Positions 18,747 through 29,377 of a DNA stretch of 64,000 bases are shown here, piece by piece (the first letter of the stretch is position 1; every line of letters begins with the position of its first letter). Position numbers and translations under genes: made by a program. Origin of the DNA: Symbiodinium natans (Eukaryota; Sar; Dinophyceae; Suessiales; Symbiodiniaceae); NCBI GenBank assembly GCA_905221605.1, contig CAJNDS010002412.1, positions 472,886-536,885 of the forward strand, given 5' to 3'. The notes under the pieces were generated by a model. It worked only from the letters and a program-made list of their open reading frames with translations, did no database searches and was not told the origin of the DNA.

Positions 18747-19820
18747 AACCCTCAGCAACTAAGAATAAGAAATATTCTAAGGCCTGAGAGAGTCCTAGGG
18801 GCGTAGGGGTGTTCTAGGGTTTATAGGGTTCAGGGTTTAGGCCTTAGGGCTTAGGGTTCAGGGTTCAGGGTTTAGGGCTTAGGGCTTAGGGCTTAGGGCT
18901 TAGGGTTTAGGGTTTAGGGTTTAGGGTTTAGGGTTTAGGGCTGCTATGGTCAGCGTGTAGGTTGCTGGGTGCAAGGTATAGGTAGAGTTGGGGGCTTGAG
19001 AAATTGACCAAGGAACCTCCCACATATCCACCCTTGGCAGGGGTGGCACCACAAACGGGAAGAAGGTCCTGCAGTCTGAACCCAGAACCCAAAACTCCAA
19101 ACCCTACATAAGCCCTCTGTGTGACAATGGGAGAGAGCACGCTCTAGTACTGCCTCTCAAGCTTAGCCGCTCAGCCGCGCCTCGTGCTAAGCCCGAAGCT
19201 CCACAGCCCTAACAGGCCCCAAGCGGAAGCTTTGGAGGTTACCGCTACAGAGCCCTAAACCCCCTGAACTAGCCATGGAGGTCTGAGACCACCCAACAAA
19301 AAAGTGGGTGCGGCCGAAAAGGGATGGGTGGGAATCTGCTGCCAAGGGACGCTAGCAGAAACTCAAAGATCTGGGGGCCGTCTGCCTGAGCTTGGCGGAG
19401 GATTTCACAGGGGCTTGAAGGGGGGGGGGGAGGTTGAGACGTCGGTGGTTTGGGGAGAAGCGGATTGGGGGTTCAAGGTTTGATTCAGGAAACCCTAAAC
19501 CCTAAACCCTAAAACTCTGAAACCCTAAAACCCTAAACCCTAAAACTTTGAAGCCCTAAAACCCTAAACCCTAAAACCCGTATGGCCTTGCTTGAACTCA
19601 GGGTTTGGATTTGAAGCTTCGGGCCGAGGGTTTTTACCTCTTTCCGAAAAGGCTGCCTTCTTAGGAACGAAGGAAGCCAAGCCAGAAGACCCCTGTCCTT
19701 CAGAGCCCTTCAGCCTCCATATGCTGACAGGGGTTTAGGGTTTAGGGTTTAGGGTTTAGGGTTTAGGGTTTGGGGTTTGGGGTTTGGGGTTTAGGGTTTA
19801 GGGCTGGTTTAGTGCAGGAT
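18747..19820. repeat. Telomeric tracts and unique islands, no firm gene
   Basis: GGGCTTA/TTTAGGG array at 18,838-18,940, CCCTAAA with AAAACTC variants at 19,491-19,580, and TTTAGGG/TTTGGGG at 19,733-19,802. The minus frame at 18,928-19,140 is open without features. Confidence 0.65.
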
Positions 19821-19908
19821 CTTTGAAAAACATCGAATCCTCCGAGATGCATAAGCCGAGCCAATGTCTTCGTGGCGCATCGTCTCATGCCTCGCGGCCC
19901 GCAGCTCC
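19821..19908 (-). CDS. Weak candidate exon
   Basis: The minus frame reads LRAARHETMRHEDIGSAYAS then RRIRCFSKILH to a TAA, after a GAG acceptor bordering a CCCTAAA/CCCTACA array (19,906-19,995). Confidence 0.3.
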
Positions 19909-20399
19909 CTAAACCCTAAACCCTAAACCCTAAACCCTAAACCCTACACCCTACACCCTACACCCTACACCCTACACCCTACACCCTAAACCCATGCTTG
20001 AATTTTGCAAATCCAGGCATTGGGATTTCGGGACCAGGGATCAGGGTTTTCGGCTATTAGGGACACAGAGGGCTTCGCTTCTAGGACTGGGTTTGGAAAT
20101 CGGGGTCTGGAGTCCGATTTTCGCGCTTAGGGCTGAGGGTGTAGAGCTTATGGTGGAGGTAGAGGTTTGAGGCGCGGCACGTCTGGCGACGCGCTTTGTA
20201 GCCTCAGTTTCTAAATCTCCCCAAAACCTCCAACCCGTGCCGGCAAGATCCGGAAACGTCGCCCTTGAACCCTAAACCCCAAACCCCAAACCCCCAACCC
20301 CAAACCCTAAACCCCAAACCCAAAACCCAAAATCCCAAACCCTAAACCCCAAACCCTAAACCCGAACCCGAAACCCCAAACCTCAAACCCTCCCTGCAG
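19906..20399 (-). repeat. CCCTAAA array with a homogenised CCCTACA block
   Basis: Canonical units turn into about seven identical CCCTACA units at about 19,945-19,988. CCCCAAA variants follow at 20,270-20,390. Unique sequence between has no supported gene. Confidence 0.8.
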
Positions 20400-20515
20400 A
20401 AGCAACTCCTCAAGACACTTGTAACACTGGGGGAACTCACAGCTTCCAGGCTTGTCATCAGATTTTTGGGGCGCCCAGAAAAGGGAGAGCCGAATTCAGA
20501 GACCTGGTGGAGGTC
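20400..20515 (+). CDS. Candidate plus-strand exon
   Basis: Begins after CCCTGCAG and reads KQLLKTLVTLGELTASRLVI then RFLGRPEKGEPNSETW. A GAG|GTCATA junction could end it at about 20,514. Leucine-rich helical N-terminal half; function not recognised. Confidence 0.45.
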
Positions 20516-20571
20516 ATATAGAAACAGCCCCCAAGTCCTAGACGCTAAACCCTGATCCCCAAACCGCCCAC

Positions 20572-20640
20572 CTTCAACTGAAGCCCTGTGCGGCCCCGGC
20601 GCGCGTCCACCTTGAGCCGGGTTCTTCTCGCCAGCAACTC
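20572..20640 (-). CDS. Candidate exon, exactly 23 codons
   Basis: CCAAG|GAGTTG at the 5' side and TTGAAG|GTGGGC at the 3' side bound ELLARRTRLKVDARRGRTGL then QLK, phase 0 at both ends. Flanked by CCCTAAA-type sequence at 20,650-20,710. Confidence 0.45.
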
Positions 20641-21380
20641 CTTGGCACCTAAACCCTAAACCCCAAACCCCAAACCCTAAACCCTAAACCCTAAACCCCA
20701 AACCCTTCACCCTTGTAAACCCTTAAACCCTAAACTCACCCTCAACCAAAACCCTCCACTCGAAGGGAAGGTGGGGCTCAGACTGGTTCGGGTTCCGGGC
20801 TTATAGAGCTTCCTGCTTGGGGCTTTGGGTGGTACTCCGGGTTTTAGGGTTTAGGGTTAGGGTTTAGGGTTTGGGGTTTGGGGTTTAGGGTTTAGGGTTT
20901 AGGGTTTAGGGTTTAGGGTTTAGGGTTTAGGGTTTAGGTTTAGGGTTTAGGGTCCTGGTCTCAAGGGTCATAGACATTTACGTGTTCTTGTCATTAGAAA
21001 TAAATATCACAAACATGAATACCAGTATATCAGTTACAGACAGACAGAAACATGAACCGGTATATGCATATAAGCATATACATGGGTAGTTCTCCAAACT
21101 AGGGTCCCTTTTTGGGATCCCTTTTGAAAGGCCTTATGATGGCTACCCAAAAAAGGACCCTAATGTAGGAAGCCTAAACCCTAAACCCTAAACCCTAAAC
21201 CCTAAACCCGCATAGGTACACATGCACGGTCTTGTTTGAGTTGACTACATCGGCGGATGAGCCGTGCTACTCGCGTGAGAACCCTGAACCCTCGACCTTG
21301 CCCAGACCTCCTCCTCGCTCACGGTTTAGGGCTTAGGGTGTAGGGTTTAGGATTGAGGGTTGAGGGTTGATGCGGCTGCC
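20641..21380. repeat. Telomeric tracts and an inverted-repeat fragment
   Basis: CCCTAAA/CCCCAAA at 20,650-20,730 and TTTAGGG at 20,838-20,955. At about 21,095-21,170, CTAGGGTCCCTTTTTGGG and CCCAAAAAAGGACCCTAAT form an inverted pair, a probable MITE. CCCTAAA follows at 21,178-21,210. Confidence 0.65.
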
Positions 21381-21828
21381 GTCCATTGTTGTTTTACGCA
21401 CAGAATATAATGCGAAACAAAAGCAAATCAGCACAATTCCTAAGCCCGCCACTGACGTCGACAAAGAGAATATGAGGCGTTGCGCGGCCTAAATGCCCAC
21501 GCGCACGTCACGAGTACGGCGAAGCCGAAATAGGAAAAATCAACACGATAACAATCCCCGAGAAATCAATAAATCCTTCCCGCCCTCATACAGAGATCAT
21601 CCTCGACATCATCAAACCCCCGCCCCTCCTTCTCCCCATTCAACAAATCTTCCATTCTCGCTACCCCCTGTGTCGGCGCGATCATCCTTCCCCAATCCTT
21701 CCCCCTCCTCCTCCTCCCCTCAATCATCTCCGAAATACCCATACCATCCCAATCCTATCATTATTTCTCTCATTTGTTGGATCCATTTTGGCTTTGTCTT
21801 GTTTCTTCTCTTTCTCTCGTCGTTTTCT

Positions 21829-21879
<51 letters not shown>

Positions 21880-22735
21880 ATCACTTTATCTTATCTTTCT
21901 CCAATCCTCCTCTTTCTTATTTGCAGATGATTCATGATTGATTATCGCACAAAACTAGGAAAGAATTGAGTGAAATTCGACTTGCACGAATGAATTTCTT
22001 CTTTCTTACATAATATTTGATCTCTTCTTTCTTCTGTTTTATCTGTGCTTTCTTCTCTCATCTTTCTTCTTTCTTCTCCTATATTGATTCTTTCTTCTCT
22101 CTTGTTTCTTCCCTCGTCTCTCTTCTCTTCCCTCTTCTCTCTTACTTCTTCTGTCTTCTCCAATCACCCTCTTTCTTTGCATATGACTCATGATTGATTA
22201 TCACAAAAGTTTTTGGAAAAAAAACGACTGATATTATTCATTCTATCTTCTTTATTCTGTCGTCTCTTTGCTTTCTTCTCTCTTCTTTCTCCTGTCTTCT
22301 CTCCTATTTCTTCTCTCTTGTCTCTCCTCTTTTCTCTCTTCTCTCTTACTTCTTCTCTCTTCTCCATCCTCCTCTTTCTTATTTGCACATGAATCACAAT
22401 TCATTATCGCAAAACTATTAGGAAAACATGAATACCAATATATATATATATATATATATTTATGTATTTATATTTACTTACATTAATTTAAATTTATTCA
22501 GAATTGTTGCGGCTGGCTGTTTATCTTATTTATGCACTGTGTATGCTTATTTGTATTTATAGGCAGTCATTTAGTTAAAACCATCTGTTCATACCTAGCA
22601 AATAAGCAGTCAATGTATTGATTATTCTTGTTGTTCTTCTTAGGGGGGTTTGGCCGTCGGCTAGGGGAGCCTCTTCAACCAGGCTCTTTGTTCCCCCCCC
22701 CCCTCTTATACCTGATGTAAGGATTGGACCAAAGA
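21381..22735. other. AT/CT-rich block without genes
   Basis: Pyrimidine-rich TTCTCTC/CTTCTTTC sequence with a pure CT repeat at about 21,834-21,876 and a TA run near 22,440-22,460. Three loosely similar sections end in GCANATGANTCA-like words (21,925, 22,180, 22,385), suggesting an imperfect tandem repeat of about 200-250 bp. No telomeric repeats until 22,737. Confidence 0.6.
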
Positions 22736-23095
22736 CCCTGAACCCTCAACCCTAAACTCTAAACCCTAAACCCTGTACCCTAAACCCTAAAGCCTAAAAC
22801 CACAGCTGTCGACTTAACGTGCGTCTATGGATGCCATCCTCCCCTCACACCACCTAGCCCCTACTCAGGAATGAGACCCCACGCGAGGCTAAAGGAAGCC
22901 TTCTTGATGCCTGAGTTGGTGTAGAGGTTAAGGTTTAGGGTAGACCCGAGAGTAGCCTAGGAACAAAAGGGGCGCCATTTTGGGCTCAAAAAGGGCTTCC
23001 AAAAAAAGACCCAAAGTTTCCCCGCCTACTCAAACCCTAACACCTAAACCCTAAACCCTAAACCCTAAACCCTAAACCCTAACCTCTGAAGGTCC
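22736..23095 (-). repeat. CCCTAAA tracts
   Basis: C-rich units at 22,737-22,797 and 23,030-23,085. The island between has a GCCATTTTGGGCTCAA word discussed under rejected items. Confidence 0.75.
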
Positions 23096-23109
23096 TAAGG
23101 CGATCCCAC

Positions 23110-23211
23110 TGCTCTGCTGGGATCCATGGTCCGGGTCGCATCGTAGAGAACCTTTTCCGCCATAAACTTGCAGGTCACGTCCACCTTAGACTGCACCTCA
23201 GGGATTGCGGG
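23110..23211 (-). CDS. Candidate exon, same strand as 23,994-24,057
   Basis: The minus frame reads KVDVTCKFMAEKVLYDATRT then MDPSRA and meets a GT at 23,109. An AAG acceptor before VDVTC is also possible. No domain recognised, but composition is clearly protein-like. Confidence 0.45.
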
Positions 23212-23993
23212 GCTTCAGGGTTTAGGGTTTAGGGTTTAGGGTTTAGGGTTTAGGGTTTAGGGTTTAGGGTTTAGGGTTTACGGTTGAGGAAACTCAGTGT
23301 TTGGGGTTGAGGGAGGCCATTCCAGATCAGGCGTCACTGAGGCGGAAGTTCTGTGGCCTTTCGTTCAGGCTCAAGTTCCTTACGGCTGGCGGTATGACCT
23401 TGGAACCCCTTGAAAACAGAAACTCTTGAAGACTGCTCCTACAAGGAGGGGTGCCTAAACCCTAAACCCTAAACCCTAAACCCTAAACCCTAAACCCTAA
23501 ACCCTAAACCCTAAACCCTAAACCCTAAACCCTAAACCGCAAGTGGTTCAGGCCCAAGACCGCCTCTCGGGATGTAGGGTCTATAGCCTTTCAGGGTATT
23601 AGGGCTTAGGATTGTTTAAGGTTTAGGGATTAGGGTTGTGGGTAGAGAGTTTAGGGTTTAGGGATTTGGGCTTAGGGCTTAGGGTTTAGGGTTTTAGGGT
23701 TTTAGGGTTCCCCTGACACAATGTCCCCCTATAGGATCCCTAATATTGCAGCCTACGTCTTGTGGGTTTGCATAGGTAAAGAAACCTGGAGCTCACATGC
23801 ACACGTCAGAGTTCGCATTCAATCACGGCTTAGGAACCCCTTCCACGAGGAAGCCACCAACCCCCGAACTGAAGACCATCCCTGGTCCTGAAATGTCCTG
23901 ATTGCAAGGATGCCGTATTCTTTTTCCGACCCAGAAAGGGACCCTGAACTAGCCACATGCTGACCTTGAAGCTATTCCTGACTCTTCAACCAC
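23212..23993. repeat. Telomeric tracts, one weak exon island
   Basis: TTTAGGG at 23,216-23,281, CCCTAAA at 23,455-23,538, G-rich variants at 23,610-23,710. The plus frame at about 23,325-23,388 (SLRRKFCGLSFRLKFLTAG) ends at a GTATGA donor and may be an exon on the other strand. Confidence 0.6.
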
Positions 23994-24057
23994 CGGCTGA
24001 AGGCACACAGTAGATTGGCAGGCCCTTGACGGCGTCAGCGATCTGGCTGCACAGGTC
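23994..24057 (-). CDS. Candidate exon with GCAG acceptor
   Basis: CCGCAG|GACCTG begins DLCSQIADAVKGLPIYCVPS then A, followed by G|GTGGTT. It could be upstream of 23,110-23,211 in the same gene; the intervening DNA holds several telomeric tracts. Confidence 0.45.
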
Positions 24058-25660
24058 CTGCGGAACATGAGGTCGACCCTAAGCCCGAAGCCCTAAGCAC
24101 TAAAACCTAAACCCTAAACCTAAGCCCTAAACCCTAAACCCTAAACCCTAAACCCTAAACCCTAAACCCTAAACCCTAAACCCTAAACCCTAAACGAAGC
24201 CTTAGGAGTTGGAGGACTTCCGGTGTGGGCATTTCGACTCACAAGTCGCAAGGGTGTAGGCCCAGTAATTCGGGTTTAGGAGTTTCGGCGCTAAGGGTGT
24301 AGGTTTTAGGGCTTGAGGGTTCAAGAGAGTATGTGCGACTCTTCTCAGTCGAGCTTCAGGGTTCGAGCTTCCACCAAGGAGGGCTCGACATGCACAAGCG
24401 AGGCAAGAGGCGGTTTAGGGCTTAGGGCCTAGGGCTTAGGGTTTAGGGTTTAGGGTTTAGGAAAGAAAGATGGAGCTTCTGGCTTATGGTTGAGCTTGCC
24501 CAGGTGTGAAGATGGATAGAAGCATCGTGTGAGCGCGGTCTCGCCGTGTCAACAATGCCGCGTCCATGAAAAGGCTCAACGGGAATAAGTGGCCACTTCT
24601 CGAAAACATGGTCCCTTTTGCTTTTGCCAGCATTTACTACTGATTCTCAGGCCCCTAACATTTCGGGCACCCAAAAAACAGAGCATAACTTGGAGAACTC
24701 ATCACGTGACAATTGGGCACTCCGGATGCTGGGCCTGATTCTCTGCGCCCTCCGGGGATGGATTGGGCGAGGCTACCCGGGCGAAGAAAATAGCGGAAAA
24801 TATCACAACCCCACAGTGATAGCAATGAATCTGCAGATGTAGACGGCTCCAGCACCCAAAAATCTCGAAACCCCGAACCCTAAGTAAACCTAAACCCTGA
24901 AATCCCTAAACCCTAAGTAACCCTAAACCCGAAACCCTAAACCCTAACCCTAAACCCTAAACCCTTAACCCTCAACCCTTAACCCTTAACCCTAAACCCT
25001 AAACCCTAAACCCTATAAACCCTAGACCCTGAACCCTAAACCCTAAACCCTCAACCCTAAACCCTAAGCCTCTCCTAAGGCTCTCCTTCTTGTGATAGGC
25101 ACCGACCAGGGCAAGGGCTGCCCATCGCCGTGGCGCGCGCATTCCGAGCTCCCAAGTGCCCATGCCTCTCGACTGCCAACTTCTTGGTGTTTCGGGTTTT
25201 TAGGGTTAGGGCTTAGGGTTTGGGGTTTGGGGTTTAGGGTTTGGGGGTTTGGGGTTTAGGGTTTGGGGTTTTTGGGGTTAGGGTTTGGGGTCTGGGGTTT
25301 GGGGTTTAGAGTTTTTTGGGTTTTTTGGGTTTAGGCTTTAGGGTTTAGGGTTTAGGGCTTAATTAGGGCTTACACCCCCGGGCCGAAAGTTTCGACCCAA
25401 GGCACATGTTGGATGGCGCGCAGACAGTGAAGGCTCCCGCGGAGTAGCGGAGTGCCGAGAAGTAGCGTTTTCCCTACGCCTGCTAGCGGAGAAATTAATA
25501 CCCCGTTTTGAAAATATAGTACTATAGAAGCCCCGGAGGAGGCCCCCAGCCCCATTGTGTCAGGAGTCTATGGGGAAGAGGGCGGGGTATGGGTGTAACA
25601 ACCCCAAGATGTTGGTGGGTCGAACTATCGGCCCGGCGCAGTAGGGCTTAGGGTTTAGGT
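24058..25660. repeat. Telomeric tracts with low-confidence islands
   Basis: CCCTAAA at 24,104-24,195 and 24,880-25,070 (with CCCTTAA and CCCTCAA variants), G-rich TTTGGGG variants at 25,200-25,345. Open islands at 24,618-24,842 (both strands), 25,085-25,190 (minus) and 25,370-25,560 (minus) have no motif and are not called. Confidence 0.6.
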
Positions 25661-25672
25661 TCTTTGTGGCTG

Positions 25673-25990
25673 TTAAGGTGGTAGCAGTGTGGAGCCCGCG
25701 ACTGCTGCAAGCAAGGCTGCGGCGCACACGCGTTGCTGGTAGCTTCGCCAAAGACTTTTCAGGACCAACCAGCTTTGAAGGTCAAAATTGCCTACAAGTG
25801 GTGGAATGAGCTGATACTTCGTGATCAGGAGCTGGACGCCAATCTCAGGGGGCCCAACGTGTAAAAGCGACGCTCGTTGAACTTTGCGGTCCAAACGATG
25901 AAACCGCAGTGACCTTGCGGGCGCTGCACTTCCTGTCAGCTGAAACCTGTCGAGGTCGATGGCTTTGTAGATCTCAGCAGCCACCAAGAC
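25673..25990 (-). CDS. Hypothetical open frame
   Basis: A 104-aa minus frame reads VAAEIYKAIDLDRFQLTG and, later, PPEIGVQLLITKYQLIPP. It begins the telomere-repeat-free block. No family recognised; splice structure unknown. Confidence 0.35.
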   Translation of the reverse strand, partial: VLVAAEIYKAIDLDRFQLTGSAAPARSLRFHRLDRKVQRASLLHVGPPEIGVQLLITKYQLIPPLVGNFDLQSWLVLKSLWRSYQQRVCAAALLAAVAGSTLLPP

Positions 25991-26470
25991 CGCCTGCGTG
26001 CTGCATAGATCTGTTTAGATATATGCGCTCTGTGGTGAATTCTCTCAGTCGAGCGGCCGTCGCGGTTTTCCGGTTTGGGAGGACCATGCACATGGGCCAC
26101 AATGCTGCGCACATATGGGCGCAGCGAGCTTTTTTATTATCGTCACATGTTCAGCACAAGTGCTGCGCCAAATCCTAGAAGATTTGAAGGTTCCACACCT
26201 TAACATCAGATCAGGCTATATTTTCTGTATAATGTACGTGCGGTGTGTCTACTATGGGTATAAACAGCTGTGTGACACACGTATATACGCCGCGCTTTTT
26301 TGAAGTTGTTCGGAGTATCCCCAAAAAGCGCTTCGTCGCACACATTGTCTTGATGAAGACAATTTCTTCACAACATTCACTGAAGACGGCCTGTTTTGTC
26401 ACATAGAGCTTGTTTAGCAACATAGAGCCGGTTGTTCATACAGCACGGCTAGCACGTGCTTGTTACTGCA
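25991..26470. other. Unique sequence, nothing recognised
   Basis: No telomeric units, no repeat and no convincing frame. Confidence 0.4.
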
Positions 26471-26477
26471 GTTGCAG

Positions 26478-27200
26478 CTAGAATGCTTGCGCGCGGCTGC
26501 TGAGGAACAGGTCCGAGTCCTCGGCGACGTCCTTGTGCACCTGGCCTGCTGCTTCCGCATCGGTACAGCTCACCTTGACGTCCTTGATTTGCTTCGCCAT
26601 CTTCTCCACGGCTTGAGCGGCGGCCTGTTGCTTGTTCTTCAGGAGTCCATGACAGCTCCGGCGTATGGAGCACGCCAACGTCCACTGCCCGCACCGCTCC
26701 CGCGCCCCGTCGGGGTTGGCCACCGACGGTGCAGCATCACGGCGACGGCGCTGATGAATGTCTGCAGCTTCTTGCGCTCCTGTCGAAATTTTGCGAGGAA
26801 CTCCTTGGCCTCGTCGCTGTTGCGCGAGCTCTCCCACTCGGCAAGCTGCATGGACCAGTGCGGCGTGTTGTGGCTCAACCCAGCAAGCTCCAGCAGCCAC
26901 GCGATGCCCAGGCAGAGACTCTGCAAGCGCAAGAAAGGTTCCACCAACAGCTTTTCCCAGCGCGCGCCGCACTCGGCCCCGAGGCGGCGAACGGCCGTCA
27001 AGGAGGCTTGCAGCTCCTGCGGGCTGCGCGCCTCTTCTTTGTACATAGTGTTCAAGACACGAAAGTGCTGACTCAGTTGCTGCTCGTCGGCTAGCTTGGC
27101 TAGTTAGATGTTTTTGTCGATTTCCTCAAGGTTCACAAAGAAGTTGTCCAGCGTGCCCGCCAACTCGGAGAAGCCTATCTTTGAACGACGACAGGAGGTT
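26478..27200 (-). pseudogene. Coiled-coil protein gene, probably broken
   Basis: On the minus strand, FSELAGTLDNFFVNLEEID is followed by KNI, an in-frame TAA, and then LAKLADEQQLSQHFRVLNTM, continuing through WSMQLAEWESSRNSDEAKEF and ERKKLQTFISAVAV. The frame must then change within about 26,650-26,760 to reach KNKQQAAAQAVEKMAKQIKD and a stop at 26,478. Helical, charged, coiled-coil-like; family not recognised. The stop and frame change suggest a pseudogene, unless short introns with unusual borders remove them. Confidence 0.45.
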
Positions 27201-28136
27201 AGCTACCCGGAGCTGATGAGCTTTTGCCAAGCCGCCCCTCCGGGCATCAGTGGTTCCGTCTGTGAGGCGAGCCGGCGCGTCGCAATATTGCCTGCTGTAG
27301 CGAACGCTGGTACGTTGCCACACAGACACCCCCACGCCCTGCTTCTTGGTCTCCATGGACATGGCACAGTTGGGTTCTGAGGTTTCGGACCACCTCCTTA
27401 GATCACTAGAGCTCCTTGCAATATGTGCACGGCAGGCTCAAAGCCGAAAGATCAGCTGCGGACGCACACAACTTGCTTCAACGCTCATGACACGGCAGGT
27501 GCAACTGCCAGGCTACAACCTTTGTCTGGCCCTAGTACATGCCTCACCGCAACCGAAAAAAACTCAGCACGCAAGCACGTGGGCGTGCGGGGCCCCCGCA
27601 TCGATCGCGTTCTTCTCCTGCCCTGCCGCATCCCCACACGCAAAGGAGCACGATGTGGAGTCAGCTCGCACCGTGCATGTTGCAAATCGGCCGATTGCCC
27701 TGGAACCGGTCGCGTGGAGGACACACGGCAGGGACTTCCGGTTCCCCTCTACCTCGATGATGTCCATGACGTCGCACTTGGGAGTATGGCCGTGGTGTGG
27801 GGACTAAAGACGTGTTAGGGCAAGCTTGTGGTGTTGGGACGCATGCTGCAACAGCGCGCAACACACTCCTTTTTTAATGATTGATTTTAGAGCGAGGATG
27901 GTTTAGGGGGCGGGGGGAGGGGAGAGAGAAGGTTCTTGATGGGGTCCAGAAGGAAGCGCTAGGTTTTCCAGATCCAGACCGCCAGAGAACATCTTTGGGC
28001 ATGTGTCTTGCCCCGGACTTGGCACGCACCGCCGCGACGTTTGGAGGGCCGACGCAAGCTTTTGCATTTTCCATTCACAAAATGGTGCTTCTCGGAGACA
28101 GAAGTACACACGACAGTCGAGGCAGGTTGAGTTTGG
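27201..28136. other. GC-rich block with overlapping open frames
   Basis: Several frames are open on both strands. The most protein-like is minus-strand CDVMDIIEVEGNRKSLP at about 27,727-27,780, after a CCCAAG acceptor. It could be an upstream exon of the coiled-coil gene. Not resolvable by eye. Confidence 0.3.
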
Positions 28137-28295
28137 GGCTTAGGGCTTAGGGTTTAGGGTTTAGGGTTTAGGGTTGAGGGTTTAGGGTTTAGGGTTTGGG
28201 GTTTAGGGTTTAGGGTTTAGGGTTTAGGGTTTAGGGTTTAGGGTTTAGGGTTTAGGGTTTAGGGTTTAGGGTTTAGGGTTTAGGCTTTGGGGTTT
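28137..28295 (+). repeat. TTTAGGG tract
   Basis: About 150 bp of nearly uninterrupted units, first tract after the 25.6-28.1 kb repeat-free block. Confidence 0.9.
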
Positions 28296-28304
28296 GGGGT
28301 GTGG

Positions 28305-28482
28305 GGGTTTCGGGCTTCGTGAAGTGGAATACAGCGGGCGCCACCTTCGCCAGGGGTTTAGGAGGTTTCGGGGGTTCAAACAGGTTTAGGGGGGTTCAGG
28401 GGGCTTAGGACTTAGGAAACCAAAGCCTCCCATGGAAATGCCGGTGAGGTAGATCCGTGTCGGGTCCACCCAGTTGGCCGTC
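28305..28482 (-). CDS. Alpha/beta-hydrolase esterase fragment (two exons)
   Basis: The exon at 28,482-28,421 reads TANWVDPTRIYLTGISMGGF, with G-I-S-M-G as a G-x-S-x-G nucleophile elbow preceded by a beta strand, typical of PHB-depolymerase-like and related serine esterases. The acceptor is CAAG|GAC and the donor TTTG|GTTTCC. A following exon from 28,344 (GCGAAG|GTGGCG) reads VAPAVFHFTKP, fitting the strand after the elbow. The intron between is telomere-like. Family assignment rests on this one motif and its context. Confidence 0.5.
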
Positions 28483-28589
28483 CTTGCTAGGAAATCTCGC
28501 TTTAGGGTTCAGGGTTGAGGGTTTAGGAGTTAGGGTTTAGGGTTGAGGGAGGGTTTTGGACTTGGGATCAGAATTCGAACAAGGAGGGG

Positions 28590-28740
28590 AATGACAGCTT
28601 GAAGCAGGAAGTGGCCCGGAAGCCCCATACGGCAGAAAACCGTGGCCACAGCCACAAACCCCCACAACCAGCCCTGAGTGGCCTGGGCCACAGAACCTTC
28701 AAGCGAAGTGAAGGAAGTGTAGGAAGTGCAGGATCCATCC
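28590..28740 (-). CDS. Candidate hydrophobic exon
   Basis: The minus frame reads WLWGFVAVATVFCRMGLPGH then FLLQAVIPLLVRIL. It contains at least one membrane-length hydrophobic run. Upstream of the hydrolase fragment on the same strand, but connection is unproven. Confidence 0.35.
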
Positions 28741-28747
28741 AGCAGAA

Positions 28748-29055
28748 GAGGGTTTAGGGTTTAGGGTTTAGGGTTTAGAGTTTAGGGTTTAGGGTTTAGG
28801 GTCTGGGGATCTGGTGTCAAGTGTACTTTGTGTGGGGTTTAGGGCAACGGAACTTTTTCGAGAAATAACCACTACTTCTTCATTTCTTACTCACCAATTG
28901 CAATGTAAATGCCTTCAACCCTGAAACGTGCCCCTCAAAGAAAGAAACACCGCCTTTCTGACCCCGCAGCTTGGGCGCAATAAAACGCCTCCGACCCTCA
29001 ACCCCTCAGCCATTCACGCCAACAGCCAAGAAACGTTGGGGGTTTAGGTTTTAGG
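28748..29055. repeat. Short TTTAGGG tract and unique sequence
   Basis: Canonical units at 28,749-28,805; the rest is unique with no supported gene. Confidence 0.6.
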
Positions 29056-29160
29056 TTGGCATGTTCCCCCTAAGAGTAACAGTCCTTAAGAGGGATGATG
29101 GTACACCCCCCTTATGAAAATCCCAATTAAGGACTGTTTGTACAAGGGGGAACATGCCAA
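29056..29160. mobile_element. MITE-like element M4 with 16-bp perfect terminal inverted repeats
   Basis: TTGGCATGTTCCCCCT at 29,056-29,071 is perfectly inverted at 29,145-29,160. Just inside, CAGTCCTTAA pairs with TTAAGGACTG. About 105 bp and non-coding. A telomeric tract follows immediately (29,163-29,262). Confidence 0.85.
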
Positions 29161-29264
29161 GTTTTAGGGTTTAGGGTTTAGGGTTTAGGGTTCAGGGTGT
29201 AGGGTTTAGGGTTTAGGGTTTAGGGTTTAGGGTTTAGGATTTAGGGTTTAGGGTTTAGGGGAAC

Positions 29265-29377
29265 CCCAAATGCAGCACCCGGCTCGCAAGCTCTTCGACC
29301 AACTCCAGAATCCAGGGGTCCGCAGGATTCTTCCATTTCCACCTCTCGAAGGACCCCCAACCCCCAAAGTACAGACC
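29265..29377 (-). CDS. Candidate exon abutting a telomeric intron
   Basis: The minus frame reads LYFGGWGSFERWKWKNPADP then WILELVEELASRVLHLG and meets TTTGGG|GTTCCCCTAAACC, where the donor leads directly into CCCTAAA repeats. Aromatic-rich; family not recognised. Confidence 0.45.

Noticed and set aside
22958-22978. Spliced-leader relic (GCCATTTTGGGCTCAA)
   Set aside because: Close to the dinoflagellate consensus but with an extra G and no upstream CCGTA or downstream AAG; could be chance.
26460-27094. Plus-strand 203-aa and 121-aa ORFs
   Set aside because: The minus strand gives a more plausible helical protein; GC-rich sequence opens several frames.
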